64,000 nt of DNA from Paralithodes platypus (taxonomy: Eukaryota > Arthropoda > Malacostraca > Decapoda > Lithodidae), in NCBI GenBank assembly GCA_032716605.1, contig CM064505.1:49641865-49705864 (forward strand). The letters run 5' to 3'. The notes beneath the pieces are model-generated. The model was not told the origin of the DNA, made no database searches, and worked only from the letters and a program-made list of their open reading frames with translations. Within the stretch, counting starts at the first letter, position 1, and each line of letters starts with the position of its first letter. Both the position numbers and the translations under genes were made by a program. Positions 9,915-20,525 of the stretch are shown here, one piece after another.

Positions 9915-11264
9915 GTACGTGTGGAGAATGAGCAGAGCGAGTTCTTTGACCTGAGTGTTGGGTTGAAACAGGGGTGTGTGATGTCCCCGTGGTTGTTTAC
10001 TGTATAAATGGATGGAGTCATGAAAGAAATACTAGGAAGATCAGTGGATGTTGGTGTATCGCTGAAAAGGGAGGGAAATGAGTGGAAGCTGCCTACAGGT
10101 ATACTGCTGTTTGTGGATGATACAGTGCTGATGAGCGATAATGAATGGGAGTTGCAGGGTCTGGTAAATGAGTTTGGAACAGTGTGTGAAAAACGGAATT
10201 TGAAGGTACAGTAGGGGCTCGCATAGAACGCGTTCGCATAGAACGCGTTCGCATAGAACGAGTCGCTTATAGAACGCCGACCTAAAATATTGTTCCAAAA
10301 TTTTCGTTAGGAACGAATGTGATCATATAGAACAATTTCGCCATCAAAGTAGGGCAAATCCGAGGAGTTCTCATATAGAGCGCCGAAATATCGTACAAAA
10401 CGTACAAAATATCGTACCTCCCGAAATTTACGCTTGCAGCGAACATTGACCATATTGGGCCACCAAAATGCCGCGATCACATAGAACGAAATCACATAGA
10501 ACGGTCTCATTTATCGACCAATTTCTCGTTCTATGTGAGACCCTACTGTAAATGCGGGGAAGAGCAAGGTTATGGTCTTCGAAAGGGGTGAAGTCACAGA
10601 GTGTGAGGTGAAGTTGATTGGCCAGGCTATGGAGAGTGTCAGCTCTTTTAAGTATCTGGGCAGTGTGTTGAGTAAAGATGGGACTATGGATGAAGAAGTG
10701 CGGGAGAGGGTGCAACAGGGGAAGAGGGTTCTAGGAATGTTGAAAGCAGTAACAAGAAATAGAGTGGTCAGTATGGAAGTGAAGAAGTCCTTGCATGACA
10801 GTGTGGTAATCCCGACACTAACTTACGGAAGCGAAGCATGGACGTTCGGGAAGAGACTCAGACCAAGAGTGAGAGCGGTGGAAATGAGTTACTTAAGAAT
10901 TGCGTGCGGAGTTACATGGAGGGATAGACAGACGAATGAGGAAGTAAGAAGGAGGTGTGGTGTGGGGGTAGATGTGCTGAAAAGTGTGAAAAGGAACAAC
11001 TTGAGATGGTTCGGCCATATGGAACCTATGGAAAGCGAGAGATTGACTAAGAGGGTGTACGAGAGCGAGGTGGAAGGACAGAGAGGGAGAGGTGCACCGA
11101 GGGAGAGGTGGAAGGATGGAGTGAGGAAGTATATGAATGAAGGCGGTGCTGGTTGGGAGGAGGGGCGTCGACTGACTGGGGACAGAGGTGCAGGGGGGCG
11201 GTTCGTTTGTGGCCATCCCTTTGGGGATCACGGCGTCAGGCAATAGATAGATAGATAGATTCAC
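9915..11264 (+). pseudogene. RTE-type LINE copy 2 (RT motif B to 3' tail)
   Basis: The 5' end lies within the RT domain just before GLKQGCVMSPW (motif B). LLFVDDTVLMSDN (motif C, here VDD rather than ADD) follows at 10105-10145. The ORF resumes after the MITE at 10549 and runs 10572-11246, with FKYLGSVLSKDGTMDEEV, TYGSEAW and WFGHMEP, the RTE C-terminal pattern. A stop interrupts at 10006. The 3' end is GGCAATAGATAGATAGATAG. The C-terminal 224 codons are still open. Confidence 0.85.
10209..10548. mobile_element. 340-bp pogo-type MITE inside the RTE copy
   Basis: Ends CAGTAGGGGCTCGCATAGAACG and CGTTCTATGTGAGACCCTACTG are inverted repeats, flanked by TA (10207-10208 and 10549-10550). The RTE sequence without insertion is seen at 5-10 and 51885-51891 (gaaggtaaat), so the insertion point and TA duplication are confirmed. 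The left end contains extra copies of CGTTCGCATAGAACG. No coding potential. Confidence 0.9.
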
Positions 11265-11671
11265 ATACCGTAACTGTTTTCCTAATCGTAAAGCACCAGT
11301 ACAGTATATTACATTACAGTACTCTATGCTCTGGGTCTTCTCCTGGACGACCTACTGTAGATGTGTGTGATTTTTTTTTATTTTTTTTATGTTGCTTCTG
11401 TTCGAACTCTGTCTCGAGTCTGACACCTCTATCTATGGGGTATGGTAGACTATGTCCTCGAGTATATTCATACCGTACGTTTGTTGTTAAATTATTGTTT
11501 AATTTTTTCCTTTTGTTTTAATCCAGTGTCACATAAGCAACTTTGTTACCAAATTTAAGTCTGAGGCTAGTTTTTGATACAAGATATATTATTTAGAATT
11601 AGGCTATGCCAGTATGTGTATGTGCCAGGTCAGTTGATGAATTACAATTTGCAGCATGACGTCAAGATAGT
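11265..11671. other. intergenic sequence with dispersed-repeat fragment
   Basis: 11330-11470 resembles 41450-41610: both carry CCTGG[AG]CGACCTA, then ATGTGTGTGA, a T-rich stretch, and GTTCG[AG][AG]CTCTGTCTCGAGTC. This is an unidentified dispersed repeat. The rest shows no gene. Confidence 0.4.
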
Positions 11672-11850
11672 GTAGATATAAGCTATGGGAGCAGAAAGGG
11701 TATACGGCCCTGTAGTTTGATAGTACAGTATAAATATAAGCTATGGGAGCAGAAAGGGTGTACGGCCCTGTAGTTTGATAGTACAGTATAAATATAAGCT
11801 ATGGGAGCAGAAAGGGTGTACGGCCCTGTAGTTTCATAGTACAGTATAAA
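11672..11850. repeat. minisatellite, left block (about 3 units of 58 bp)
   Basis: Units contain TATAAGCTATGGGAGCAGAA, then ACGGCCCTGTAGTTT and GATAGTACAGTATAAA. The array is cut at 11850 by the DIRS element and continues at 20526. Confidence 0.9.
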
Positions 11851-11894
11851 TTATAGGTTTGACTCCTGTAAGGAGATAAAGAAAACCTAATATT

Positions 11895-12201
11895 TAGTAG
11901 TGGCCCAGTAATCATTGACGAACATGCCTATTACATAAGGCATCCTCTTCAAACACTAATCCGCCGTAGTTTGAATCTACCGCGCAGAGCATTTAAAAAC
12001 TGAGGAGCCTTCATCATGAGCGCACGCGACCTCACTCATGGCTTCAGTCATTATGAATTGGGTTCTCACTACGAAAAAACTTCGTAAAAAATAAAAACAA
12101 AAAGAAAATAAGAATAACTATCTAATAAGCTTTCCATCATATCGTGGATGTACTTGTGTGGATTTCTGACCAGACGCTGATTCAGGCGTCATTCCTCCTT
12201 C
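11895..12201. repeat. DIRS copy A left inverted terminal repeat
   Basis: It is the reverse complement of 20217-20525 over about 305 bp, with few differences. Shared landmarks include GACGAACATGCCTATTACAT and CCTCACTCATGGCTTCAGTC. A further 44 bp (11851-11894) extends beyond the right repeat; the complement of this extension is found in the internal complementary region. Confidence 0.9.
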
Positions 12202-12273
12202 ACTGACATATCAAGTAAACCAAAATCCTTAATACATCAACGAATGGGAAGGGGACGGTCGGGAGGGCCCCAG

Positions 12274-12382
12274 TCGTCAATGATTACGGGGCCACTACTA
12301 AATATTAGGTTTTCTTTATCTCCTTACAGGAGTCAAACCTATAATTTATTAGTGGCCCCTCCATCATTGACGAACATGCCTG
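12274..12382. repeat. DIRS copy A internal complementary region
   Basis: 12274-12345 is the reverse complement of the left end (11851-11921), and the following 12346-12382 is the reverse complement of the right end (about 20489-20525), directly joined. This is the ICR of DIRS1, which is complementary to both outer ends as they would lie next to each other in a circle. Confidence 0.88.
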
Positions 12383-12383
12383 A

Positions 12384-12945
12384 TTTCTAAGACTGGAGGG
12401 GGACATTCGTAATCATATCATAACTCTATAAAAGCAGATAATAAAAAACAACCACATAGTATTCTTACTTTTGAAAAATATATTTAAATGTGGCGTAGGC
12501 CAAAAATATACAAGAAAAAGGGGTTCAGGCAGGTGCGTGCTTCAAAGAAGCCTGTCTGACAAAAAATGGGTAACCCTGAAGATTCTGAACACAGATCTGC
12601 AGGTACAAAGGCACCCCACTCAACGAGTGGTGACAAAAATAACAAGTTATAAGTTTATATGTGCACATAATAAACCCCAAAATAATCGTGGAGGTAAATT
12701 GCAAAGGATCTCCACTATTTTAATATTAGATTGCTTTCGCAGCTAAAACTACTATAACAACACCGTTGTTTTGTACTAACATTGTACTAGCACAATTTCT
12801 CGCTGAGAAATTTTCATATCACATTAACCTTAAATTGTATCACAGCTCTTATACTCCGGCGGGGTCTAGGGTGTCCTATGTCAGCTGACTGCACCCCCCC
12901 CCCCCCCCTTCTCGTGAAAATACACAAAAGTGACTGCAGGGCCAC
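12384..12945. other. DIRS copy A region downstream of the YR frame
   Basis: Non-coding sequence between the ICR and the YR stop. It contains a run of about 18 C (12893-12909) followed by CTTCTCG; the equivalent C-run is longer in copy B (31828-31846). A duplicated-looking phrase, AGGTGCGTGCTTCAAAGAAG, is shared by the copies. No gene is present. Confidence 0.5.
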
Positions 12946-15180
12946 CTAGACCCTCTGCCTTAAAGCTATACATGGTAAGGAAGGTTTGTCTAGAGCAACT
13001 GACAAGTATCTAGACAAAAACGTATGATTAGACGCCCACAACTGAGTGGACGCGATATCTTCTACTGAAAAAAATTTCAGGAAACGTAAAGAAGCTGCCC
13101 ATTTGCGTAAATCGTGGGCCCTACCCACAACGCCGGGATTACTCTCTTTAATGACTTCGACCAGAAGAGAGGGTAATCGTCGTTTAAGTAAGCGTTTACC
13201 CGTACTTGCTACCCATAAAGCACCTTGGGGGTTAAGAGGAGCTACTCTCAAATATTTGGTTAGAGCTTGCACTGGACATAGATTATGATGCACCTTACCC
13301 CTTTTCAACGCCGGCACCGTGAACTCAGAAAACACGTGTGCACTGTGCTCATTCTTGGCTACAAAACCTGGGGAAGGTGCAATGTAAATACATTCATTAA
13401 GTCTGCCAAACCTAAGGCAATTAGGTGTGTTGCTCATCGCCGCCAGCTCAGACACTCTGTTCCCGGTGGCCAAAGCCATAAGGAAAACCGCCTTTTTTAA
13501 GAGTAATGCAAAGTCTGCAGTATTATGGTACAGACGAGAGTGAAGTAAAGACAAGGCTTTGTCGAGAGACCAAGTAGGCATGAGCTGACGGGGACGTGGG
13601 CGAAGTTTAAAACAAGCTCTCATAAAACCTGTTTCCTCCGCCACCGGTATGGAAAGACCTGTCAGGTCTAAAAAGGGCACTCTAATCGCAGTTAAGTGAT
13701 TTTTTAATGTTACCACAGATAAATGTTTCTGCTCAAACAGATAATTTAAATAATTGAAAACTAAAGCCACTGACGGCACATTCTGTTCCGTTCTGATGAT
13801 CCAGGAAGTAAAAGCTTGCCAATGTGAGTGATACTGTCGTTTCGTAGACTGAGTATATTGATTGATTAATTTATTGGTCACATCTCTACCGTATGGTGCT
13901 AGCCACTTGGCCTCCTGAATGTCCATAATGCAAAAGTCAGCGAGGTCGCTAGGTTGCCAATCGTGTCTAAGTGGAAATACCCGACCGGGAGCGACACCGG
14001 GTCCGGGCACCACGTTTTCAATTGCTGGTACCACAACTGCGCCGGCCACAGGTGCGCGATTAGCGAGACTAAGCCTCGATAATCTCGTAGTTTGTTCACT
14101 ACGTGGCACATTAGTGACGCATCTGGCGGCGGAAACAGATAGATGGAGCTCCATCTGTTCCAGTCTGTCATTAGGGCGTCTGGCCCCCCTGCCGGCGTTT
14201 TCGCCCGGCGGGTGAGGTATAGAGGGAGTTTGTGAGTCTCCTCGGACGCAAAAAGATCCACTTGTGGATGGGAGAGCTCTGCAATCATTAGGTTGAAAAT
14301 GGGTTGCTTGAGCTCCCATTCTACTGTCGTGCTCTGTCTCCGGGACAGAGCGTCTGCCCAGACGTTCGCTACGCCTGGGAGATACGATGCGTGAATGTAA
14401 ATGTCTAGTCTGTTGGCGAGAGTAAAAATCTCTTCCGACACGTTTAGCAACCTCCTTGACCTCGTTGATCCTTGTTTCTGAATACAGTGAACTGCATTCA
14501 GATTGTCCATCCTGAAGGCCACCGACTTGCCCTGTAACGCCGGCCCGTGAGCCTGAAGGAAATACAAGGGGACTAGTAATTCTTTGACATTGATGTGAGA
14601 GATTTCTAAGTGGGACCAAAGCCCCTGACCCTGGTGCCCCTGATTTGACTGAAATCCCCACCCTATTGTGCCTGACGCATCCGTGTCTACCCATACCGTT
14701 GGTGGAGGAGAGGTCCATGACATTATTGAATGCAACGTTTCCCTCTTTGCCCAGACCGCTAGCAAGGTGTGGATTAATTTCGGGATGGGCCATAATTTTT
14801 CCGCCGGTAAGAGCGGGAAATATTTGTTGCCTTCCAATATTAATCGTTTTACTTTCAACCGGCCCAACTTGACAGTTAGTTGAATCCAGTTGAGAGAGCC
14901 TACCAGAGACTCCCAGACCCTCCGCGTCATAGTCAGACTGTGAAGAAACATGAACAGTTTCCTGCGAAACCTGTTGCGATTGTCCACACTCTGACTCAGA
15001 GTGAGAGCGGCCGTGTCCCAGACCAGCCCTATCCACTGAATTACTCGTGAGGGAACAAGGTTTGACTTTACCAGATTTACCTTGAAGCCTAGAGTTTTGA
15101 CATGATTTAAAATAATATTGACATGTTTTATGTATAAGTGTTGTGTCTCTGCCACTACCAGCCAGTCGTCTAGATACCAC
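12946..15180 (-). CDS. DIRS copy A tyrosine recombinase (YR) frame
   Basis: 744 open codons. The C-terminal 330 or so (from MDIQEAKWLAPYGRDV, near 13925) form the recombinase: a SAM-like N-terminal part (INQYTQSTKRQYHSHWQAF), then the catalytic arginine in LATGNRVSELAAM, HDLR in GRAHDLRKWAASL (HxxR box), and LWASNHTFLSRYL carrying the final H/N and the nucleophilic tyrosine. It should integrate a circular DNA copy of the element. The N-terminal 420 codons overlap the RT/RNase H frame in another phase, so the true start is unclear; initiation near 13925 or higher is equally possible. The frame has no stop or frameshift, unlike the RT frame. Confidence 0.88.
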   Translation of the reverse strand: MVSRRLAGSGRDTTLIHKTCQYYFKSCQNSRLQGKSGKVKPCSLTSNSVDRAGLGHGRSHSESECGQSQQVSQETVHVSSQSDYDAEGLGVSGRLSQLDSTNCQVGPVESKTINIGRQQIFPALTGGKIMAHPEINPHLASGLGKEGNVAFNNVMDLSSTNGMGRHGCVRHNRVGISVKSGAPGSGALVPLRNLSHQCQRITSPLVFPSGSRAGVTGQVGGLQDGQSECSSLYSETRINEVKEVAKRVGRDFYSRQQTRHLHSRIVSPRRSERLGRRSVPETEHDSRMGAQATHFQPNDCRALPSTSGSFCVRGDSQTPSIPHPPGENAGRGARRPNDRLEQMELHLSVSAARCVTNVPRSEQTTRLSRLSLANRAPVAGAVVVPAIENVVPGPGVAPGRVFPLRHDWQPSDLADFCIMDIQEAKWLAPYGRDVTNKLINQYTQSTKRQYHSHWQAFTSWIIRTEQNVPSVALVFNYLNYLFEQKHLSVVTLKNHLTAIRVPFLDLTGLSIPVAEETGFMRACFKLRPRPRQLMPTWSLDKALSLLHSRLYHNTADFALLLKKAVFLMALATGNRVSELAAMSNTPNCLRFGRLNECIYIAPSPGFVAKNEHSAHVFSEFTVPALKRGKVHHNLCPVQALTKYLRVAPLNPQGALWVASTGKRLLKRRLPSLLVEVIKESNPGVVGRAHDLRKWAASLRFLKFFSVEDIASTQLWASNHTFLSRYLSVALDKPSLPCIALRQRV

Positions 15181-15802
15181 AACACTCTGATCCCCTGTTT
15201 TAACAATGGTATCAGGGCTTGCCGGACTAATTTCGTGAATAATCGAGGTGCTAGGTTCAAGCCGAACGGCATCCTTTGAAAAACAAAATTTTGGTGCCTG
15301 ATCCGTAAGGCCAAAACCTTTGAAATCTTTTGTTGACCGAGACGTGCCAATAGGCGTCTGTCAGGTCTAGTGAACACATCCAACCTCCCGGCGGAAGTGT
15401 TAGCCTGATTTGGTGTACTGTTAACATTCTGAAAGATTCGTTGTGAATGTGAAGGTTCAGATAAGACAGGTCTACGACCGGCCTCATCTGAACACTGTCC
15501 CTTTTGGGAACCAAAAATAGTTTGGACGTGAATACAGGGTAATTTGGGGGGACCGGGATGATGACATTCTTGGCAATCATTTCCTGGACCAGTGACTCCA
15601 CCTCTAAAGAAACAAAATTCGCCGTTGTCGGCTGACGTAAGCGAGGTCGCCGGAGCCACTGCCAAGTGATGCCCTTGCGTGCCACCATCCGTGCCCAAGT
15701 GTTTAAAGGCCATGCTTGGTGACACGTTCGGAACGACCCAGTTAGCAGACAAGGGTTCGCCGGCTGTACTACCCTCGGGTCCTCCGGCCTTAAGGTTGGC
15801 AC
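13899..15802 (-). pseudogene. DIRS copy A reverse transcriptase / RNase H frame (one frameshift)
   Basis: Frame 15257-15802 starts the RT: NVIIPVPPNYPVFTSKLFLV, RPVVDLSYLN, SLDLTDAYWHV (motif A). A frameshift near 15315 moves to the frame covering 13899-15310: QRMPFGLNLAPRLFTK (motif B), VLWYLDDWLVV (catalytic DD), then RNase H residues in VWVDTDASGTIGW, NVKELLVPLYF, FRMDNLNAV and VWADALSRR. The end carries the DIRS-typical VDLFASEETHKLPLYL and DALMTDW segment. I see no methyltransferase domain beyond it. The product would copy RNA into DNA and remove the template. Confidence 0.9.
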
Positions 15803-15819
15803 CGGGAGTGAGAGAGACT

Positions 15820-18446
15820 TTAGTTTTTTGATGGTGGGGTTGGTGGTGCTGGACGCTTTGCCGGCTGGCTGGTGTTGGCCGAAGACTGGCCCTGACCTTG
15901 CTTATGCTGGCCGCGTCCTCTCTGACCTGAAAACCGACTCTGTCTATGCCTGTACTGACCTTGGGGGGAGTGGGAGGACTTAGGCAGAAGAAAGGGTTTA
16001 GATCCCCCTGGCTGAGCTTTAGCAGTTGGCCTGGGTTTGGGGAAGTTAAATGCAGGTTTCTTAGCTGGAGTGGGACTGTGCTTAACGGCCTGTGCCATAT
16101 TGAACACCGTTCGCCACACTTCAGGGGACATTAAAGAGGGAGTAAGCACTGGTGACATGATCACCTGATTCGCAATGCGATCAGGTAGCTTGCGAACTAA
16201 AGACATTCTGAGATCTTGTCTTGCTCGTACCGCCTCAAGCAAGGCGGTGCGTATGTCACCCAAGGATTGGATTGACGACTGGAGGAGCAGTCGCCGGGAT
16301 AATTCAACCGATCTTCTGGCATCCGCGTCTGCGATTGCCTGAGTGGACCATAGTAAAGACTTAGCCACCTGTTGAGACACTATGTACTGAGAGAACAGGC
16401 GAAAAGCTTTCCCCCTTAGCCTAAATTCTCTGTCTAGGTGAGTAGGGGTAGGGGTAGTGAAGGGGTCTTTTAGCTCACAAAGATTAATCTTAGGGGCAGC
16501 TAGGAAAGAAAACAAGGCTGCTGGGACTCCGCCGGCAGAACCTACCGGCATGGAGAACCAAGAATGAGTGTCCTGAGGGATCTGGTGGGAAGATTTAGAA
16601 GTGAATGTGGTTGCAAAGTTTTGAGCCTCTATCTCCCAATCTACCCAAGGTCCTGGCCCCAACTGCCCCACCTTCAAAACTGGATTAGCTGCTTCGTCTG
16701 TGACGGTCTGTAAATCAAGTTCAGGAGTAAGAGCTGACAGAGTCTTAATATCATTAAACCCATCCAGCTTAGACCAGTCTGAAAATAGTTTCGAAGCTGA
16801 GGCAGGGGGTAAAGCTGGTTTAGTAGCATACACAAAATAGTCTTGGTGATAATAACTAGGTATAGCCTTGATGTTTACGTCTAGTACATTCCCCAAATAT
16901 CCAAGGCCCTCAATTTCTTTGATTTATTGCCCTGGATGACCCACTCACGCGGTACCGGGAGTTCCCCTGACAAGGTAGGTTGGGCGAGCTCTGGGTTAGT
17001 GGGGGTCAAAAGGACCCATGACTCGTCTGGTCCATAAAGCAAGGGCATAGCTACCTTTCTGAGAGGCGCCTTGTCTAGAGGGGGTGGATTGATGTCCGTG
17101 ATGACCCTGACATTTGAAGTTGTCAATGCCGCCGTAGCAGGCTTAGTAACCCCTGATGGTGACAGAGTGGGAGGGTTAGGGATCTTAGATAAAGCAATCG
17201 AAGTCATCAGAGGCCGTACCGTAGAACTTGTCGTGGGAGCCCCCAAGTCCATAGTGGGGGTTTCCTGTTGTTGGCCAAAAAATTTAGATAAAGCATCAGT
17301 AAGTAGCCCATTAATTTCTTGCGCAGTAACAAATTGGTTAGATGATGAACTTACAGGTGAATCATTAATATCCTGCGCGGCGTCTAAGCCTGAGCCTGAC
17401 TCTTGCCCTTCCATCTCCGAAATTATAGAAACCTCGTCTTTTTCCTCCTGATCCTCCTGAGAAGACCCCGCCGAAGCTGGGGTACCTTGTTGCCAAGATA
17501 AGTCAGGAATAGAGGATGGGATCGCCGCGTCCCTGTGGACATCAGCTACTGTGTGACTCGTTTGAGTCGGACGTGGGGGGTCAGACCCTGGCTGAGCAAA
17601 CCGCCAAACACCGAGGCCCTGGCCTACACTCTCTTGGGAGTCTGAAACATTCTCAATTATTGAACCACCTGAACTTTCCAATTCCAGGGTTAGAATATTA
17701 CTAGGTAAATCCTCTTTAGGGACAGGCACCGCACTGGACCCTTGAGGCCTAACACAAACTTTGCCTGAGGTAGAGGTACTATGAGAGGCACTAGAAGCTG
17801 GTGAATGTAGGGAGGACTTTCTCTTATGGGAATCCTTTTTTGGAGGATTTATGGCTACGGTGTGACCGAGAACTACTCTTAGATTTGGAGGAATCCTCGC
17901 CGTGACCACTGGTGGAACTTTCCGTCCTACTCTTCTTACTCGCTGGTGAAGAGGCAAGACTAGAAGACTGGCGTCTGAGAGGTGACCGAGACCGAGATCT
18001 CTCCCGAGACGATGAGGCGGACGCCGGGGGTGTAGGCTCTCTTGGACGTTTTGGTGTAGTAGCCGAAGATACAGAACCCTGACCAGTCTCCGCCGGCTTA
18101 TAACTCGTGACTCTAGAGGAACGTTTAGGGGGGGGGGAGGGTGTTCAAACAGCAATCGATCCCAAAGAGGGACGTTGTCACATTGAAGTGATTTATGCGC
18201 AACAATCGTAGTGTAAGCTGCCATCTGCTGCCGTACTTCTCTTAAAGCTACTGCCGCGGTCTTATCATTATCGCAAAGGACCTTGATAGCTAATTGGGAG
18301 CAAAAAGAACAATTACGCATAACCCAGAGACCCCTTGAACGGTCTAGACATTTAACACACCTTATGCAACGGGTATGCGCAAAAATAGGGATACCGGAAC
18401 AATCAGGGGTAGTGCATAAAGCAAAGACTGGGGCTGAGGTAGCCAT
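15820..18446 (-). pseudogene. DIRS copy A gag-like frame
   Basis: It starts at ATG 18444-18446. The N-terminus has clustered cysteines (CTTPDC, CIRCVKC, CSFC), a likely zinc-binding module. A basic Ser/Arg-rich stretch follows, then a long acidic and polar region, then the conserved core (YYHQDYFVYATKPALPP, LFSQYIVSQQVAKSLL) and a basic, glycine-rich tail (SRFSGQRGRGQHKQGQG). The frame changes near 16885. Between about 17845 and 18135 it reads out of phase relative to copy B: an enlarged G-run at 18130 and a change near 17845 appear to compensate each other. It probably packages the element RNA; function is inferred from position. Confidence 0.75.
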
Positions 18447-20216
18447 GACAGAGACTGGTGGGGAAACTACCGCCGGGTCTGTATTGGTCCGTCGGAGCCC
18501 AGCTCTGGAAAAAAAGAAAATTTCCAGGAATTAATGCTCATAAGGTTAACCCAACATGTTCGCACACAAGTGTTAATAACCCACCGGATAACGAGATGTA
18601 ATGACACAATGATCACAGCTCGCTACGCGGCGGGGTTCAGAATATCTAAACAAATCTTTTGAAGAAAGTGAAGAATACCCTCTGACATAATATAACTGTC
18701 CAGCATGGCGATTATAGTCTTTCTGGTGGTGACTGTCTTAAGATTCAATTTTTGGAACAAAAACAACCCCCCATAAAGACGCCGGCCCTTGAAATATTTT
18801 AGTAGAATAACACAGGGTGGGCTGACACGAGATCTGATTCCTAACGAATTGTCACAAAAAGATCGCCGTAAGGTTGAAGGCGGCGATACCTAATTGTATC
18901 ACTAAATTAAGTGGTTAACTCGAAATTGAATTGTAAATTCCTTATTTCCTCCACCTAGGAGCACCCCCGGGTGTGAAAAACGATGTTAACCCTAATTGAA
19001 CCTTCAATCGCCGTAAGTATAAAGGCGGCGATACATATAGTATCACTTAAAATGGATTGGTTAATGAACTAATTGACTTAGTTGTTCATCCCACCCTACC
19101 AAGGTACACCCGCCGGGTGAGATGTCAAAAAGTTAACCCCATAAGTTCCTGTCCCCACTTCTTTGTAAAAGATCGCCGGGGAGGAAAGCCCTTAACAACA
19201 GCTAGGTTTTTCATGTGGTTTTTGTAAAACCTGGTAGAAAAACTACATAACGTATGTTCGCATGAACAGCGTTTTATAGATGGGTACAGTCATTCCGCCG
19301 GGAATCAAAGGGTGCCTGAAACCAGGTACCAACAGAGACGCAGTCCTGGAGAGCCACAGACACCTCATCGCCGGGAATACAAGCCTGTGTGAAAACCACG
19401 TGTGGCCCAACACGGCTCTCGGCCGGGTTTTTTTCATGGTGAAACCGAGAAAAAACCCGCCGGAAGGAAACCCACCCCGAACAGACACCATCTGATCGTA
19501 CAACGGACACGAAGGAAGCCACGCACGACTAACCTAAGTCCACACAATAATCCGTGGAATTAGCCAATACACAACTAAACCAGGAACAAACAAAGTCCGA
19601 GGAATTAGCCAATACACAACTAAAACCCGGATACACATGACACAGTAGGGCATATTTATAAATAATAAACAATAACATTTGTACATGTGGCAAAAGCTAC
19701 GCGTGGCTGGCTAGGCCTAAGTAGACGGCATAATAAATGTTGAAATATACACAAAACACTGGAAATATCACAACAGGAACCACCGCCAACACACCACTGT
19801 AGCAAATACTTCCGGCAAAGGGAAGACTGACTCGGGACCCAGAAAAAACTTCACTAAGTGAAGAAAAATACACTGGGAACGTCAGTAAGCAAAGCTTACC
19901 TCATCAGACAGATAAAAGGCAGCAATAACTAACGCGTAATGAAAGCCGCCTGCAACACAAGCTAACTAACTGTGAAAAAGTTCACATGTCCACAACAGGA
20001 CCACGAGGGAACATCCGAAATAGATGCCCCAAACACACGACCCAAAATACACTGCACTGCGGGCAACCAGCCCAGGACACTCCTGCTACACATATCCTAA
20101 CCTTACTCGATACATCCCGGAGTAAACAAATGAGAAAAAACTCACTAGGGACGCAACAAATGCGGAATCAGCGGAGCGTGGGGAGACACGTCCGGGCAGG
20201 CTGAACGCAGAGCAGA
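18447..20216 (-). other. DIRS copy A 5' leader
   Basis: About 1.8 kb between the terminal repeat and the gag start, conserved in copy B (39253-41030). It has no long frame. It is rich in CGCCGG and CCCGCCGGGTG motifs and in short hairpins, including the repeated pair annotated at 18861-19032, and a duplicated GGAATTAGCCAATACACAAC (19557 and 19602). Confidence 0.6.
18861..19032 (-). repeat. pair of conserved hairpins in the DIRS leader
   Basis: Two copies of a hairpin with stem ATCGCCG/CGGCGAT are at 18862-18887 and 19007-19032, with the loop side reading TAAG...AAGG. Both are followed by a pseudo-symmetrical GTATCACTAAA. Copy B has the same pair at 39677-39702 and 39831-39856. Loops differ (ggttg, tata, tttg, tctg) while the stems do not. 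Confidence 0.65.
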
Positions 20217-20525
20217 GAAGGAGGAATGACGCCTGAATCAGCGTCTGGTCAGAAATCCACACAAGTACATCCACGATATGATGGAAAGCTTATTAGATAG
20301 TTATTCTTATTTTCTTTTTGTTTTTATTTTTTACGAAGTTTTTTCGTAGTGAGAACCCAATTCATAATGACTGAAGCCATGAGTGAGGTCGCGTGCGCTC
20401 ATGATGAAGGCTCCTCAGTTTTTAAATGCTCTGCGCGGTAGATTCAAACTACGGCGGAATAGTGTTTGAAGAGGATGCCTTATGTAATAGGCATGTTCGT
20501 CAATGATGGAGGGGCCACTAATAAA
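20217..20525. repeat. DIRS copy A right inverted terminal repeat
   Basis: Partner of 11895-12201. The outer edge, GGCCACTAATAAA, abuts the minisatellite. Confidence 0.9.

Larger units (their letters stand above)
11851..20525 (-). mobile_element. DIRS1-like tyrosine-recombinase retrotransposon, copy A
   Basis: An 8.7-kb element on the minus strand, inserted in a minisatellite with no obvious target-site duplication, as expected for YR retroelements. From its 5' end (20525): terminal repeat, long leader with repeated hairpins, gag-like frame, RT/RNase H frame, overlapping YR frame, internal complementary region, and inverted terminal repeat. There is no integrase and no direct LTR. The RT/RNase H motifs, YR catalytic residues and split inverted repeats together define DIRS. 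A frameshift in RT and another in gag mean this copy is probably not fully active, though the YR frame is intact. Confidence 0.92.

Noticed and set aside
13899..14400. Methyltransferase domain of DIRS
   Set aside because: The pol frame ends soon after the VDLFAS...DALMTDW segment, with no recognisable methyltransferase motif.
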